DNA of 64,000 nt from positions 60,718,742-60,782,741 of the forward strand of contig JAUPFV010000005.1 in the NCBI GenBank assembly GCA_036936605.1, written 5' to 3'. This DNA is from Limnanthes douglasii subsp. nivea (taxonomy: Eukaryota > Streptophyta > Magnoliopsida > Brassicales > Limnanthaceae). The position numbers and the translations under genes were made by a program. How positions within the stretch are numbered: the first letter of the stretch is position 1; each line of letters begins with the position of its first letter. This document shows, piece by piece, positions 44,882 through 56,774 of this stretch. The notes under the pieces were generated by a model, which searched no databases, was not told the DNA's origin, and was given only the letters and a program-made list of their open reading frames with translations.

Positions 44882-45595
44882 TTGTTACAGAGGCCGGATA
44901 TATGGGGGAGAATGACGAAATGGTCCGTTGAACTGGGAGATTTTGACATAACATTCGAGCCTCAGACAGCAATAAAAGCTCAGGTTTTGGCTGATTTCTT
45001 GGTCGAATTCCACTCAGAAAGGAACGATATGGAGGTTGTCGACCAATCAGATCAGGCGGAATGCTTAGTTCGAACGGATGGGGGGCCGAATTATTCTGGA
45101 AGTGGACCAGCTGTCCAATTAATTTCTCCGGAGGGGATAGCTATGTTTCAGGCTATTCAATTCGGTTTCAAGGAAATCAATAATGAGTTGGAGTATGAGG
45201 CAGCATTAGAGGGTTTACGATTGGCTAGAATATATGGAGCTAGAAAGATTAAGTTGATCAGTGATTCACAGTTGGTAATAAATAAAGCTTTGGGCGAGTC
45301 TGAGGCACGAAAAGATAAGCTGATCCAGTACTTAAAAGTGTTAAAATATTTGGTTGCCGAATTTGATAGGGTTCAATATGAGCATGCTCGAAGGGAGGCA
45401 AATGTCATCCCTGATTCTTTGGCTGCAACCTCGCGATCGGAGGGTTACCCATGGGTCCTGATTCAGGAGCGCCCTTCGGTTACGGCCGGTACGGAGCATT
45501 CGATGAACATTAAGGAAGTAAGCAATGTGATCACCAGTGATTGGAGGTCAGAAATCATAGACTTCTTGGAAAAATATAGTTTACCCACAAAATAA
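44882..45595 (+). pseudogene. linker and archaeal-type second RNase H (aRNH) of element B
   Basis: After LQRPDIWGRMTKWSVELGDF comes a second RNase H of the RVT_3/archaeal type. It has RTDGGPNYSGSG (first Asp), ELEYEAALEGLRLA (Glu), KLISDSQLVINKALGE (Asp) and EHARREANVIPDSLA (the family usually reads ADSLA). This extra domain is a hallmark of Tat-lineage Ty3/gypsy elements. The frame stays open for 237 codons, the longest intact part of pol, and runs into the linker before integrase. Confidence 0.9.
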
Positions 45596-45619
45596 TCTGA
45601 GGCTAGAAGGGTCAGGTTT

Positions 45620-46735
45620 AAGTCTCACAGATATATCCTATTAGGAGGAGTCTTGTATAAGAAGTCCTTGAGCAGACCGTTACCGAGGTGTCTGACTAAA
45701 GACGAGTCGTAGTTTATCCTGTCAGAGTTACACGATGGGAAAGGTTCGGCCCATTGTGGGTATAAGGTGTTAATTCGACAAGTGTTTTTGGCTGGTTACT
45801 GTTGGCCGACTATTTCTTCTGATGCGAAAGATTTGGTAAAGTAGTGTGATACATGTCAACGCTATGCAAACATAATACATAGGCCTGGGGTGCTCTTGGA
45901 GAGTATTTCAGAAGCAATCCCATTTGATAGGTGGGGCATTGACCTAGTTGGACCCCTACCAATGGCGTCTGGTGGAAGGCATACTATAATTGTAGCAGTC
46001 GATTATTTTTCTATGTGGTTGGAAGCAGAACCTCTAGCAGGAACAAAGGCGAAAGATGTTATCAAATTTGTTATATCAAATATTTGCTGCCGTTTTGGGG
46101 TACCGATAAAAATCACGACGGATAATGGGCCTCAATTTGATAACAAGGAGTTTAAAAGCTTTTGCCTTTCCAGGGGCATACGACAATGCTTTTCTGCCCC
46201 ATTCCATCCCCAAGCTAATGGTCAGGTGGAAGTGACCAATCGAATAATTTTGGATGGGTTGAAAAAGAATTTGGAAGGAAATGCTGGAAAATGGCCTGAG
46301 TATTTACAAGAAGTATTGTGGGCTTATAGGACGACGCCTTGAACTGCAACTGATACATCACCATTTGCTTTAGTGTATGGTATGGATGCAGTTGTTCATT
46401 TGGAAATTGTCTTCCCATCATATCGTGTGTCAACTTATACATAGAATTTGAACGATCAAAGTAGAGCCCTGGAATTGGAGTTGGTTAAAGAGAAAAGAAG
46501 ACGCGCTCAGTTGAAGTCTCTGCATTATCAAACGTTAATGAGGAGTCGGTATGCTTCCAAAGTAAAGGAAAGAGATTTCAAGGTGGGGGACAACGTGTTA
46601 CTGAAAGTTTTTCTGCACACTAAAGAGAAGAGTTTTGGAAAGTTGGGGCCAAATTGGGAGGGCCCTTATGAGATAACGGAGAAAGTAAAGCATGACACGT
46701 ATAGATTAAAAGACAATGAAGGGTGATATCTTAGG
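45620..46735 (+). pseudogene. integrase of element B
   Basis: The zinc-binding HHCC part is at 45720-45870 (LHDGKGSAHCG ... CDTCQRYA) with two in-frame stops. The catalytic core at 45890-46342 keeps all three acidic residues: GIDLVGPLP, TTDNGPQFD and GQVEVTNR. A TGA at 46340 interrupts ...WAYRTTP. The C-terminal domain at 46448-46726 has LMRSRYASKVKERDFKVGDN and the GPY-type motif KLGPNWEGPYEI. Confidence 0.92.
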
Positions 46736-47312
46736 CATCCAGGGAATATCGAACACTTAAAACTGTATCTCGAACGAGGAACAATAAGCATGCATTGTTT
46801 GTTTTTTGTGTACTTTCAGGTTTACAAAAACAGTGAGGGCACACTTTTTCCTACCCTGTTAGGCACATGAAGGTTTTAACGAGGTGCTACTATGAGCTGA
46901 TTAATACAATTGCAATTTCTGCCTCGAACTATTCTTTCTGTCATAAAATTTTATATCTCGAAATATACGCTCCAAGGAAATATTGTGTGCCTCGAATTAT
47001 TCTTTCCGACATGATATTTTTTGCCTCATATTTTTTTTGGGACGACATTTTTTGTTGCTTCGAAAAAGCTAGCCTTAACATAGCAAACAGAGAATATTAC
47101 GATGCAAATCGGCATAAAGCAACCATTCAACGCAAGTTGGGATACACTGATTTTTTCATATGACAAATATGAGAATTAACAAGTTGTACGATTTTCATTT
47201 CCATAATTAAAATACACAGTGATCCGAGGAGTCACTCTCCTCGAATAAAATCAGGTGGGTTACAAAATTTGCCTTGCAAAGACTTACACACAAAAATTGT
47301 TAAACCTGCTAA
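46736..47312. other. spacer between pol and antisense ORF in element B
   Basis: Non-coding region with loosely repeated TCGAATTATTC/TTTCTGNCAT phrases at 46920-47010. It corresponds to the spacer that holds the 50-bp repeats in element A. Confidence 0.5.
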
Positions 47313-50095
47313 CTAATCAGAATTATTCGAGGGGGGACTCTCCTCCGAATCTGATGCCTCGCTATCACTCACCACAATGTTAGGTGGGCGAAGGTCAGGG
47401 GAGACGAGCTTCCAAAAACTACCTAAGTTATATTTAGGGTGTTCTGCGTGAATTTGGGTGATTAGGCCTGCTCGGATTGTAGCATCTCGAGCATTGAGGC
47501 TGTCTGCACACTTGGCTGCATAAGTATTCACAGCTTTTTCTTTCTCTTCTTCAACTTGTCTAGGAAAATCTTCGATTCTTTTCACTAACTTTTTTCCGTC
47601 CTCCGAAATTTTCTCGTAATCATCACAACAATCCTTCAATCCTTTGCATACGATTTGATGAGAATTCTGGAGTTTGTCCAAAATTCTCTCTTGTGCCCCT
47701 GTCTTTTTTGGTAGAGGTCTCTTTCCTCCTGACAGTATCTTTCGAGCATGGTAACATAATTTTCGGCGGCAGACAACTTCCCATAAAGTGCATCCGCTTG
47801 ACCCTCTACAACAGAGTGTTGCTTCTTTGCCTCCTCAAGTTGGGAAGCTGCAAGGGACGCCTTGAATTTGTAATGATTGTTTCGGTCTTCTAGATGCCAC
47901 ATTTTTCTCCCCATGTTGACAGAACCATGAAGAAGATTTTGCAGACTTAATGAAAATTCATCATGGGCTGGAATTTCGAAGGAACTCGAAGGTATACCAA
48001 GTGCTGTGGGGTCAAAATCTGATGACTCACCAGTTAGAATATTGAGATCAACATTCTGAGGAGGATCGCTTCAAGGAATTGGGAGTGGTGCTAATGTAGG
48101 AGAGTTTTCAATTGGAGAAGGACTTGAAGCTTGAGTATAAGGAGAGGTGGGAGTTTGACTTAAGTTTTCTCCAGTTTTTTTTCAGGCTCACTTGACACAT
48201 CTTAGGCCTCAGTGCCTTGGGAAATTTCTGGAGCGTCATCTGGTGATTTCACGTCCTCGGATAATTCTTGTATGGGTTCTAGGACAACCTTTTTCTGGCC
48301 TTCTTTTTCTTTGGGGTCTTTTTTCTTGCTAGGATGGATAGATTTCTTTGCAGGGTAAGTTGACATAGGTGTCCTAGTGTTTGCCGAAGAGGATGGCTCG
48401 TGGTTGGAAATTAGCCCCTCGAAATCTGATTGAATGATTTTGTGGACACTTCTTCATCGGACTCACCAAGGTGGCTTTTGGCACGAGAGCGTTTTGGGAG
48501 ATAAATGACTATGTCCTTCTTGGTCACTCGATCTAGAATTTCTTGCTCGGAAGGAGGAGTCATCAATTTTTTCATACTCAAACGGTCGAGGGGATCTAAC
48601 CTCCAAAGTCGACTCTTGGTCAAGTTTTTATTCATAAAGCATAAACGGAATCGGTTCTCCCAATTCTCTTTGGCCCATAAGCTGAGTTTCGTGAAAACAG
48701 TGGTGGCACTCTCTAAGTAGTCTGCATATAGCTTGGACACTCCAGTCATAGTTGCAAAATTCTTTGTTCGTACATCATTAACCGAGGGGCCATGAAAAGC
48801 ACAAGTGGTAATAAACTTACATTTATTGGTCCACAAGAGCGTGAGCTTGTGAGGATTTGAAGGAGTCGCCTCGGATCCTGTCTCCCAGTGGCTAGAAAAG
48901 TAAATAAACTGCTGCCTCCATTTTTTATCAGCTTCTAACAAGTATTTCAAGACTTTTTGTCCTCGGTTGAAAGTTAGTGAGTAAGATGGGAAAAAGGGTT
49001 CATTGTTAAGCCAGCTAAGCCGATGAGCTGTTCCAAAGAGAATTCATTGCCCAAAATCCTTGAGGACATGATACATGCCATGAGGGTGAACCACATATTT
49101 GGACCGGCTTGGGATGGGCAGAGATCTATCTTAGCAAAATATTCGATAAAAAAAGGGTATAAGGGATACCTTAACCCCCAGTTCAAAATTGCAGTATAAA
49201 CAACTAATTCGTTATCTCTAACTTATAAGGGGGTCTCACCTTCCGAGGGGAATCTAATGTTGATGTACAAAGGAATGCACCAACGGGTGCTTAGCATGGG
49301 CTCTTCTGCATTGTAGAAATATTTATAAGATATGTTGTGCAAAGAAACCATGTGTTTGTTCTCAATCCCTCGAATATTGCACACTGCGATGACATCAAGC
49401 TCTAAGGGAAGAGTGATGTCTCCTTTATATTTAAGGGCGATCCTGCGAGCTTGATCCTCAAAAATCATTGGGGGAGCAGTAGTCGTTCGACTAGAAGAAC
49501 TCGAAGGAATTATAATAGCTTTGTTCTGCTTTGCAGGAAAAGTCGTTTGAATTTCTGGCTCAGGAGCGTCCAAGGCTACTTCTTTCCCTTTCAGAGCTAA
49601 GGATTTATTTCGCATTTCTTGAGCATCCTTTTCGGTAATGGTTGTTCTTGAGGGGTTAAATGGAGGGCTCTCGGTCGCCGTTATTGAGGGAGTGGTTGGA
49701 AGGCTGGATCCAGAAGAGTCAATTTTACGAGGAGGGTTTTCAACTACCACAGCCACAGGAGGGTCTGGGGTTGCTGTGGGAGTTTCTTTGGCACGTTTTT
49801 GCTCCTGAGAAATTTTCTTATCCTTAGGGTGTATTTTCCTCTTTCCAGATGAGTGCTTTTGATGTCTATCTTTCCCCATAAGTTCGAAGGGACGGAGATC
49901 AGAAGCTTGATTATATTGCGAAATTTCGAATGGGAATAATGGCTACCAAAATCTCGACGGAGGCCAGGAACCGTAGAATGTGGTGATATGTGGTTGGGGT
50001 TGAGGCTCAATGTATTCTCCAGCAGAAACTCTATCTTGAAATTTCTTACTGATTCAAAGCCACTCTGGAATTCGACGAGGTTTATGAGCCACCTT
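47313..50095 (-). pseudogene. antisense ORF (aORF) of element B
   Basis: Minus-strand gene of unknown function. Coding similarity starts near 50095, where the presumed start reads GTG, followed by HKPRRIPEWL. A low-complexity Lys/Ser/Pro-rich N-terminal region runs 49879-49400, then a stretch SLHNISYKYFYNAEEP. The core WGLRYPLYPFFIEYFAK, LCPSQAGPNMWFTLMACIMS resembles the Transposase_28 'gypsy-type' domain. An intron is likely at 48820-48762 (AAT|GTAAGT). The next exon has LMTPPSEQEILDRVTKKD. The end is a coiled coil (47914-47400), NLGSFWKLV and an acidic SDSEASDSEES tail. Breaks: TAA at 49222, a frameshift near 49000, and shifts near 48410 and 47660. Confidence 0.82.
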
Positions 50096-50150
50096 TCTCT
50101 CTCTAAAATTTTTAGAAAGAAAAGTTTGGAATGACAATGATGGAGATCAG

Positions 50151-50158
50151 TATTTATA
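50151..50158 (-). promoter_or_regulatory. TATA box facing the aORF of element B
   Basis: TATAAATA on the minus strand (CTATAAATACTG), some 60 bp upstream of the first codon homologous to coding sequence. The same TATAAATAC word lies upstream of element C's aORF at 56941. Confidence 0.55.
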
Positions 50159-50159
50159 G

Positions 50160-50877
50160 AGGAAGATGGGCTTTCAGGGTATACAATGGCCTGGGGACAT
50201 TTTCCTTTGTTTTCCTAGGGGCATTACGAGTAACATATGTACGATTTTGTTGACTCGAAAATCGAGGGAGAAGGCAAAGAGGCAATTCCATGATGAAATG
50301 CATGGGAAACAGGGATAGGATCTCTAAAACAACTTTGTGACAAGAAAATATGGCCCATGACGTCATAAAAAAGAGGGAGCTTTCTCGTTGAGATATGCAA
50401 GTTCGCACAGATTTTTCGGCGAGTTCCAATCCTTGCAATTTCTTAGTTCCATATGGGAACTTATATCGTTATTGAGACAATTAATTTCGAGGCACATTAT
50501 TTGATGACGAGCATGACTCAACCTTTTTCAACACAAATTGTAAGGATTGGAGGGGGGGGGGGCTACTGGTTAGTGTATATTGCATAACATTTTCGAAGAA
50601 AGCTTTTCGAACAGAGATGTTCGAAGGGAAAATATTTTCGAATAGAAAATGTATTCAAAGGTTTTCGAAGAGAAAATATATTCGAAGATTTTCGAAGAAA
50701 GATGTTCGAAGATGTATTTGAAGATTTTCGAAGAGAGAACATATGTGAAGTGGTATTATTCGAGGACAGATGGAGAATAAAAGGTATCTGAGGAAACGCA
50801 ACTTCAAGGCGCACCAAAACGAGCAAGATAAGATTCAGAGATGACGTTACAGTCCCAGTAAAATTATTTTTACTAGG
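50160..50877. other. region between aORF promoter and polypurine tract in element B
   Basis: Non-coding. Contains an 11-G run (50552-50562) followed by CTACTGG and a cluster of TTCGAA-based repeats at 50590-50760. Minus-strand frames at 50154-50438 and 50563-50826 are translations of these and are not called genes. Confidence 0.55.
50590..50760 (+). repeat. TTCGAAGA-rich degenerate tandem array
   Basis: About ten copies of the palindrome TTCGAA, or one-base variants, in phrases such as GATTTTCGAAGAGAAAATAT at 15-25 bp spacing. Confidence 0.8.
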
Positions 50878-50890
50878 ACTGGGAGGCTAC
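50878..50890 (+). promoter_or_regulatory. polypurine tract of element B
   Basis: CTGGGAGGCTAC immediately before the 3' LTR start TGATAAGG. It is the plus-strand priming site. Element C has the comparable CTAGGGGAGCTTC at 57436-57448. Confidence 0.7.
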
Positions 50891-51213
50891 TGATAAGGGA
50901 GACTAAAAACGAGGAGGAAAATTTCAAGGAAGTATTTTCGTTGGGGAAATATTATAAAAGGTATGAATAAAGTAGCAATAGGAGAAAATAGAGATGTTCA
51001 GGGACTAAATGTGTAATAGAAATACTCAGGGACTAAATGTGAAATAATTAGTGATTAGAGCGTGTGGGGCCCATCATAATTCTATAAAGGGACCATACTC
51101 AGTAACTACTTTCTCTCTTTAAAACGACTTCTTAACAAAGAACTTAAAACTATTTTGACACTAAAAGATACTCGTATCACAAAATTACCTTAGAGCTATT
51201 TCTGTATTCTTCA
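50891..51213 (+). repeat. 3' LTR of element B
   Basis: Begins TGATAAGGGAG, ends GTATTCTTCA. TATA box TATAAAGG is at 51083-51090. It contains a short internal duplication of the CAGGGACTAAATGTG phrase absent from the 5' LTR. Confidence 0.93.
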
Positions 51214-51987
51214 ATATGAAATTAGAAAAACTAGCATTAGCGTTGGTGATTGCTGCTAGGAAGATGCGTCCATATTTTCAAGCTCATACTATCGAAGTCT
51301 GAACTTCATTCCCCTTTAAAAAAAATTTACGACCTGATATTTCGGGGAGGATGACCAAATGGTTAGTGGAGTTGGGGGATTACGATATCTTATTTACACA
51401 TCGAACAACGATAAAGGCACAAGCATTGGCAGATTATTTTGTTGAGTTCCACTCAATTCAATCAGATGAGGGAGAAACTAAAAAAGTTTTACCTATTGAT
51501 TCGAGGTGGGTTATTCGAACGGATGGAGGATCCAATATTTCAGGATGCAGTGCTGGGGTTCAATTAATAGCTCCGACGGGAGAGACAATGGTTCAATCAA
51601 TTAAATTTGGTTTTCATGCTTCGAAGTTGAATACGAACCTGCTTTGGCAGGTTTGAGATTGGAGAAAATTTGTGGGGCAACTTCAGTGCGCTTGGAAAGA
51701 TAGATCGCTTGATTTTGTATCTTCGGGAGCTTCAGAATTTAATGCTTCTGTTTGACAACGTGGTTATGGAATATATCAGGCGAGGAAGTAACACGATGGT
51801 TGATTCTTTAGAAAATGTTTCTTACAAGGAAGAATATCTTTGGATTTTATTGCAAGAAAATCCTTCTATTGTTACTCAATCTAGCCAGTGTGGAGGCATA
51901 GAAGAATTTTTTATCACTAATGAAAGTCGATGCGATTGGCGATCGGATATTCTTAATTTTTTTGACTCAAAGACTACTGCCAAATGA
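51214..51987 (+). pseudogene. RNase H end and archaeal-type RNase H of element C
   Basis: Continues directly from 40810 after removal of B: MKLEKLALALVIAARKMRPY, then the linker (MTKWLVELGDYDILF) and the second RNase H with VIRTDGGSNISGCSAG. Compared with B, a segment including the ISDSQL motif is missing between LEKICGATS and KDRLILYLRELQ near 51690. One catalytic Asp of the aRNH is therefore deleted. The end reads EYIRRGSNTMVDSL. Confidence 0.88.
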
Positions 51988-53160
51988 TTCCCAAATGGCA
52001 AAAAAGTTGAGGGGTAAATTCAGATATATAGTTCTGGAAGAGATTTTATATAAAAAGGCATTAAGAAAACCATTATTACGATGGTTAAGAAAGCAAGAAT
52101 CACAAGAAGTATTATTAGAGTTGCATGATGGTGAAGGGTCAGCTCATTGTGGGTTCAAAGCTCTATCACCTCGATTTTTACTTGCATGGTTTTACTGGCT
52201 TACGATCAAGAACGATGCTAAGAATTTAGTACGAGGTTGTGATACTTGTCAGAGATTTTCCAATGCTATTCACAGACCAGTAGTACCACTCATATCTATA
52301 TCCGAGGCAATACCATTCGATAGATGGGGAATTAGTTTGGTGGGACCTTTGTCGATGCTTTTGGGGGAAACAAATGATAATTGTAGCGGTGGATTATTTT
52401 ACAAAGTGGGAAGAGGCAGAACCGCTATCAAGAACAAAGGTAAAGAATGTTATCAAATTTATTGTGAATAGTATTTGTTGTCGTTTTGGGGTTCCTCTGA
52501 GGATCACAACAGATAATGGCCCTCAGTTGAATAATAGGGAAATGACTGCATTTTGAATTTCTAAAGAAATTCAGCAAAGTTTTTCGAAGCCTTTTCATCC
52601 TCAAGCTAATGGACAAGTGGAAGTGACAAACAAAACTATTTTAGATGGCTTGAAGAAGAATTTATCGGGGCAGGAGGGAAATGGCCAAACTATTTGCAAG
52701 AGGTGCTTTGGGTATATTGAACAACTTCAAGAGAGGCTACAAAAGAGACTCATTTTTCTTTGGCATATGTTATGGATGGATTCAGCCCAATTGAATCTAC
52801 GATGTCATCTTTTAGAATATCTCAATATTCTGAAAGGTCTAAAGACGAAATTCGAAGGGTTAATTTGGAATTGTTTGAGCAAAAAAAGATTTCGAGCTCA
52901 TCTGAATGTAATCCATTATCAAACTCTTATGCGAAATAGATATGATTCGAAGGCGAAGAGAAGAGAATTTAAAAAAGGTGATAAAGTGTTGCGGAACGTT
53001 TTCTTTCACACAAAGGAGAATAACCCCGGAAAAATGGCTCCAAACTAGGAAGGGCCTTATACAGTTGTTGAAAGAATCAACTCGGGGTCTTATCGTCTTT
53101 GTGATTTCGAGGGGAGAATGATTCAACATCCATGGAGTATTCAACACTTGAAGCTTTATT
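51920..53160 (+). pseudogene. integrase of element C
   Basis: The HHCC zinc region is intact in 51990-52280 (ELHDGEGSAHCGFKA ... CDTCQRFS). In the core the first catalytic Asp is replaced: GISLVGP at 52331 where B has GIDLVGP. The second Asp (TTDNGPQL) and the Glu (GQVEVTNK) remain, after a frameshift near 52370 and a TGA at 52554. The C-terminal domain (52617-53050) has LMRNRYDSKAKRREFKKGDK and then KMAPN with a stop replacing W of NWEGPY. Confidence 0.9.
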
Positions 53161-53670
53161 GGGAGTTGATATGTTTTTATACTTTGGAATTTTTGTTTTG
53201 ACTGGCGCACTCTTTCCTATCATGTTGGCCCATGAAGGTTTTAACGAGGTGTCGTCTAGATATTCAATATTATCAATAAAGTTCGTTTTTTGGCCAATGG
53301 TTGTTTACATATGTTTGATTACTATCTTAAAAAATCATCAAAGATTAATCACCTTTGAGATTAGTTAAGAGTAGATTGTTTCGAAGTATTTATGGCACTT
53401 TTCGAAGAAACAACCATGTTTGTTAATTACATTACATTTTTATTTTGAAGTGAATGCTTAACTGCACACTGAGAATTTTTTGAAGACCTACTAAAGCTTA
53501 ACAATACACTAATATTTTTCGAAGTACTAATTTTTATCCGAAGAGCTGAAATATCTACCAATTTTGTTAAGGTATTCGAGGAGGTAAGTTTACATTAAAT
53601 TGTTAAGGTTTTGTAGTTATTTTGTTTGTAAAATTCAGCATCGAATAAAATGCAAGGAAAATAATAATAT
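53161..53670. other. spacer between pol and aORF in element C
   Basis: Non-coding, with repeated TTCGAAG/ATTTTTCGAAG words. It corresponds to the spacers in A and B. Confidence 0.5.
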
Positions 53671-53671
53671 A

Positions 53672-56600
53672 CAAAAGTCATTTGTCATTTTGGATAAAGT
53701 CATTAAGAGTAGGTGTTTGCATATCCTTTGAAAGTTCAGCTTCGGCGACACTAACAGCAACAACGTTTTCAAATTCGAATTTTTTCTTCAATTTTGATGA
53801 GTCCGAATTCAGCATGCTCCCCGGAAGGGTAAATCAGTCTAAGTCTCTCCGAATACCGGACAGGCTACAAGGACATAAATCGGACAGATCACTTGGACCG
53901 GACAGATTACTTTGAACACTGTAAACTTAAGGCTGTTCGAACTATGACTAAAGTACTAAAAAACCTAAACACTTCCTGACTAAGCTACCTGCCCTCCTGC
54001 TTAGAACTCATGGGTCTTTAAACATGACCCGGGTCCATTAAACATGACCTGAAAGCCCATAAGGGCCCAAACATCATACTATAAATACCCAACCACCAGC
54101 ATTAACTATGGGTAATGAGAATTAACTGCGACCAAGCTGCTTAATTATCTCTCCAGCTTATACTTCCTACTCTAACCGTTAAACACCAAAACACCACCGT
54201 TAAACACCCATTTACCACCTTAAAACTCCACTTGAAATTACCAGCCTACCCTCAGACAATTATTATCCACACCAAATTTAGCCATGTCATCAACTAGTTC
54301 TCTGTTTCTTGTCTCACAAAGAATGAGAGAAATTCGAAGCTTACTGAAGTTATCTTTTTCAGTGGCCAGTTCAGTACCATGGCTAGTGTTGATTTTCTTC
54401 AACTCCGCTTTATGAGTGTTCGTCAGCAATTCAGTCTCCACAAGGTGGTTGATTCGCAGATGATTATTTATGCAGAGAGCACCTTTGATTAGTTCGGACC
54501 GTGGCATTTCATAAGCATGAAATTGATCGACTACTTTGCCATGCAAAATTTCTCTAAGCTTCTTCTCAACTTCGTACGCTTCCTTGTAGTAAACCATATA
54601 TTTGGCCAGCTGCTTTAGATGGTTATAAGAAGCTTCGACTTGGGAAGCAAGTTTCTTTGCTGGAACATCAAGTTCGACCAATGGCTGAAAATCGATAGAG
54701 TTGGCAGGATTTGGAGTAGGAACACGAAGTTCAGATGTAATAGGATCTTGAACCATTAGGGTGATGGGCTCAAGAGAGCGAGTAGCTACTAGAGAGGTTT
54801 CAATTGGTTCTGGTCTCCCAAAATAAAGCATATGGTTTTGGATTACTTAAAGAACAAGATCTTCTTCACTACTAAGTGCTTCGGTATTTTCAAAGCCGAT
54901 AAACATTTCAGGGTCGAAGGCTGCAGTGGCTTGATTCTCATTGGCGGTGCTATCTTCAATAACTATCAAAGGGTTGTCTTTGTTTGACTGATTTTCTATT
55001 GAAGGGTTTTGTGGGTTTTGAGCAACAGTGACTTCGTCCTCATCAACCAAACTGTACGAAGTGATTCTCATTTGTTTCTTTTTCTTTCCGAGGGAACCAG
55101 AGGAAAATTTCTTTTTCTTTGATGATGGTTCTTGATCTTTTCCCTCTCCGATGGGTGAGAGAGGTTGATGGGCTGAAAGGTAGTATGAAGGAAGTATGAG
55201 AGAGGTTGATGGGCTGAAAGGTAGTATGAAGGAAGTATGAGAGAGGTTTGGAAAATGCATATCCGATCTGTTGCGAATGGGAAGAATGACTTTGCAGTCA
55301 GGCCAAGGTATTCGTTGGCACACAAGCTTCAGATCTGGTTCGGATGATAAATCTTGAGGAGGCAACCCACCTTCTTTGATTGGAAACAAATGGCTATGAA
55401 GGAAAGTGATGGGCTGAAAGGTAGTATGAAATGCACTATTCCATTCCTTTTCAGCCCATGCAACGAGTTTTTGAAAAATATTCGTAGCAGCTTCTCGACG
55501 TGTTGAGTAACGCTTCGAAATTTCTAGTATAAATTAGCAAAACAAAAATTTTAACAAAGAAAAAGATAAATTTCATATTAGAACATAAAAATTAGAAAAA
55601 CTTACGATTGCTTCTCCAGACGAGAGTTAGTTTCGAAGGGTTAGCTTCGGAAATCACTTTACCGTCTTCCCAAGCTCCAGATATGAAGATGAATTTCTGC
55701 TTCCAGAATTTATCAGCCTCCAAAAGATCATCGATGATCTTGAGGTCATCCATCAATGTGAGGTAGTAAAAGGGAAGCTTTAGATCTTTTGAAAGTTGAG
55801 TTAGTGAGATGAAGTCTTTAATGCTGATGGGAATTTTGGATAGACGAGATGCCATGATCACTGACATAAGGGTGTACCATTGATTCGGTGTCACCTGGGT
55901 AGGGAATAAAATGAGGAGTTCGAAGTACTCCACGATCATTGGATCTGGTGGAAATCGAAGACCCCAGTTGATGATTTATGGGTATACTACTACTTCATCA
56001 TCCTTGCAGTCCAGGGGAGTTTCTCCTTTCTTTGGCATACGAAGGGTTAGGTTTTCTCCCATTCCCCATTGTTTCTTAAGAGCCGAAGCTTGGATTTCCT
56101 TGTAGTATATGTAACGGACTTTTTTCAAAGCAATAATGTATTTGCTATCAAGGTTCCTTAGGTTTCTCCCAATTTTAGCACTTTCTTCTTCAGAGATGAA
56201 GCAAGCATCTGCTTCTTCTTGAGATTCAGCCTCAAGATTGGTTTTTGTAGCCTCTGAGTCAGCTTCGTTGGATTTTGAAGTTTCTTCTCGAAGATTTTGA
56301 GAAATTGGGATAATCGTTTCTGTAGAGGGATTAGTAATTCGAGGCACTTCCTCTATCACTTCTCTTTGAGGAGGATCATTAGTAGTTGGATTTGGAGGAG
56401 AAAGAGTTCAGATGATTATTGATTCATCTCCCAGGGTTACTTGTTTTTGGTTTTAGAGGAGAAATTTTACTTTGAGATGAGGAGACTCGAGGTGTTTTAG
56501 GCCCGAAGATTTTAGATGAGGATTGTTCTTTGATTCCGGGGGAAGGTGAAAAAATTGGAACTTTAGTAGGATCGAAGTTACCGTAATAGAATGTCTCAGT

Positions 56601-56774
56601 AGTAGTTCTGATTGGACCTCCTCGAATTAATCCAGCTCTTCGATATTCTTCATCCCTTTGTGTAATACAAAAGTAATCGTAAGCTCTGAACACTAAGTTA
56701 CTATCAGTATCAAAAGATTCAGGTGTTTTGGGTAGAATGGCCTTCGATTTTTTGGTTCTTGGTTTCTTTCTCAT
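53672..56774 (-). pseudogene. antisense ORF (aORF) of element C, split by a solo LTR
   Basis: Best preserved of the three aORFs. ATG at 56774 (MRKKPRTKKSKAI) begins a Lys/Ser/Pro-rich region. 56359-55976 carries an acidic region and LTLRMPKKGETPL. One TAA at 55976 interrupts just before the core (INWGLRFPPD; LFPTQVTPNQWYTLMSVIMA; LLEADKFWKQKFIF). An intron of 82 bp runs 55605-55524 (AATC|GTAAGT ... TACTAG|AA) and joins in frame to the exon ending at 54847, where a TAA follows LVL. The frame 54831-54238 (helical, coiled-coil-like) continues the C-terminus up to the solo LTR. Beyond the LTR the frame resumes at 53790 and ends in a stop near 53672. Function unknown; three lesions only. Confidence 0.82.
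53795..54274 (+). repeat. solo LTR of family D inside the aORF of element C
   Basis: Starts TGATGAGTCCGAATT, ends CCACACCA, with a TATA box TATAAATA at 54080-54087. The right half matches the family-D LTRs at 32482 and 63232 (AAAGCCCATAAGGGCCCA; AAATACCCAACCACC). Flanked by a perfect 5-bp TSD AATTT (53790-53794 and 54275-54279). Taking out the LTR and one TSD makes the aORF coding frame continuous. It is longer than the other two D LTRs by up to ~90 bp. Confidence 0.93.

Larger units (their letters stand above)
40811..51213 (+). mobile_element. element B: 10.4-kb Tat-type Ty3/gypsy element with both LTRs
   Basis: Full structure: 5' LTR 40811-41161, primer-binding site, gag, protease, RT, RNase H, archaeal-type RNase H, integrase, a 4-kb region with an antisense ORF, polypurine tract and 3' LTR 50891-51213. 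The flanks AAATG (40806-40810) and ATATG (51214-51218) are a 5-bp TSD with one mismatch. Removal of B plus one TSD makes element C's RNase H frame continuous, proving nesting. Two RNase H domains plus an antisense ORF point to the Tat lineage (Retand/Grande-like). The LTRs differ by indels and substitutions, so it is not recent. Coding genes carry stops and shifts. Confidence 0.93.
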
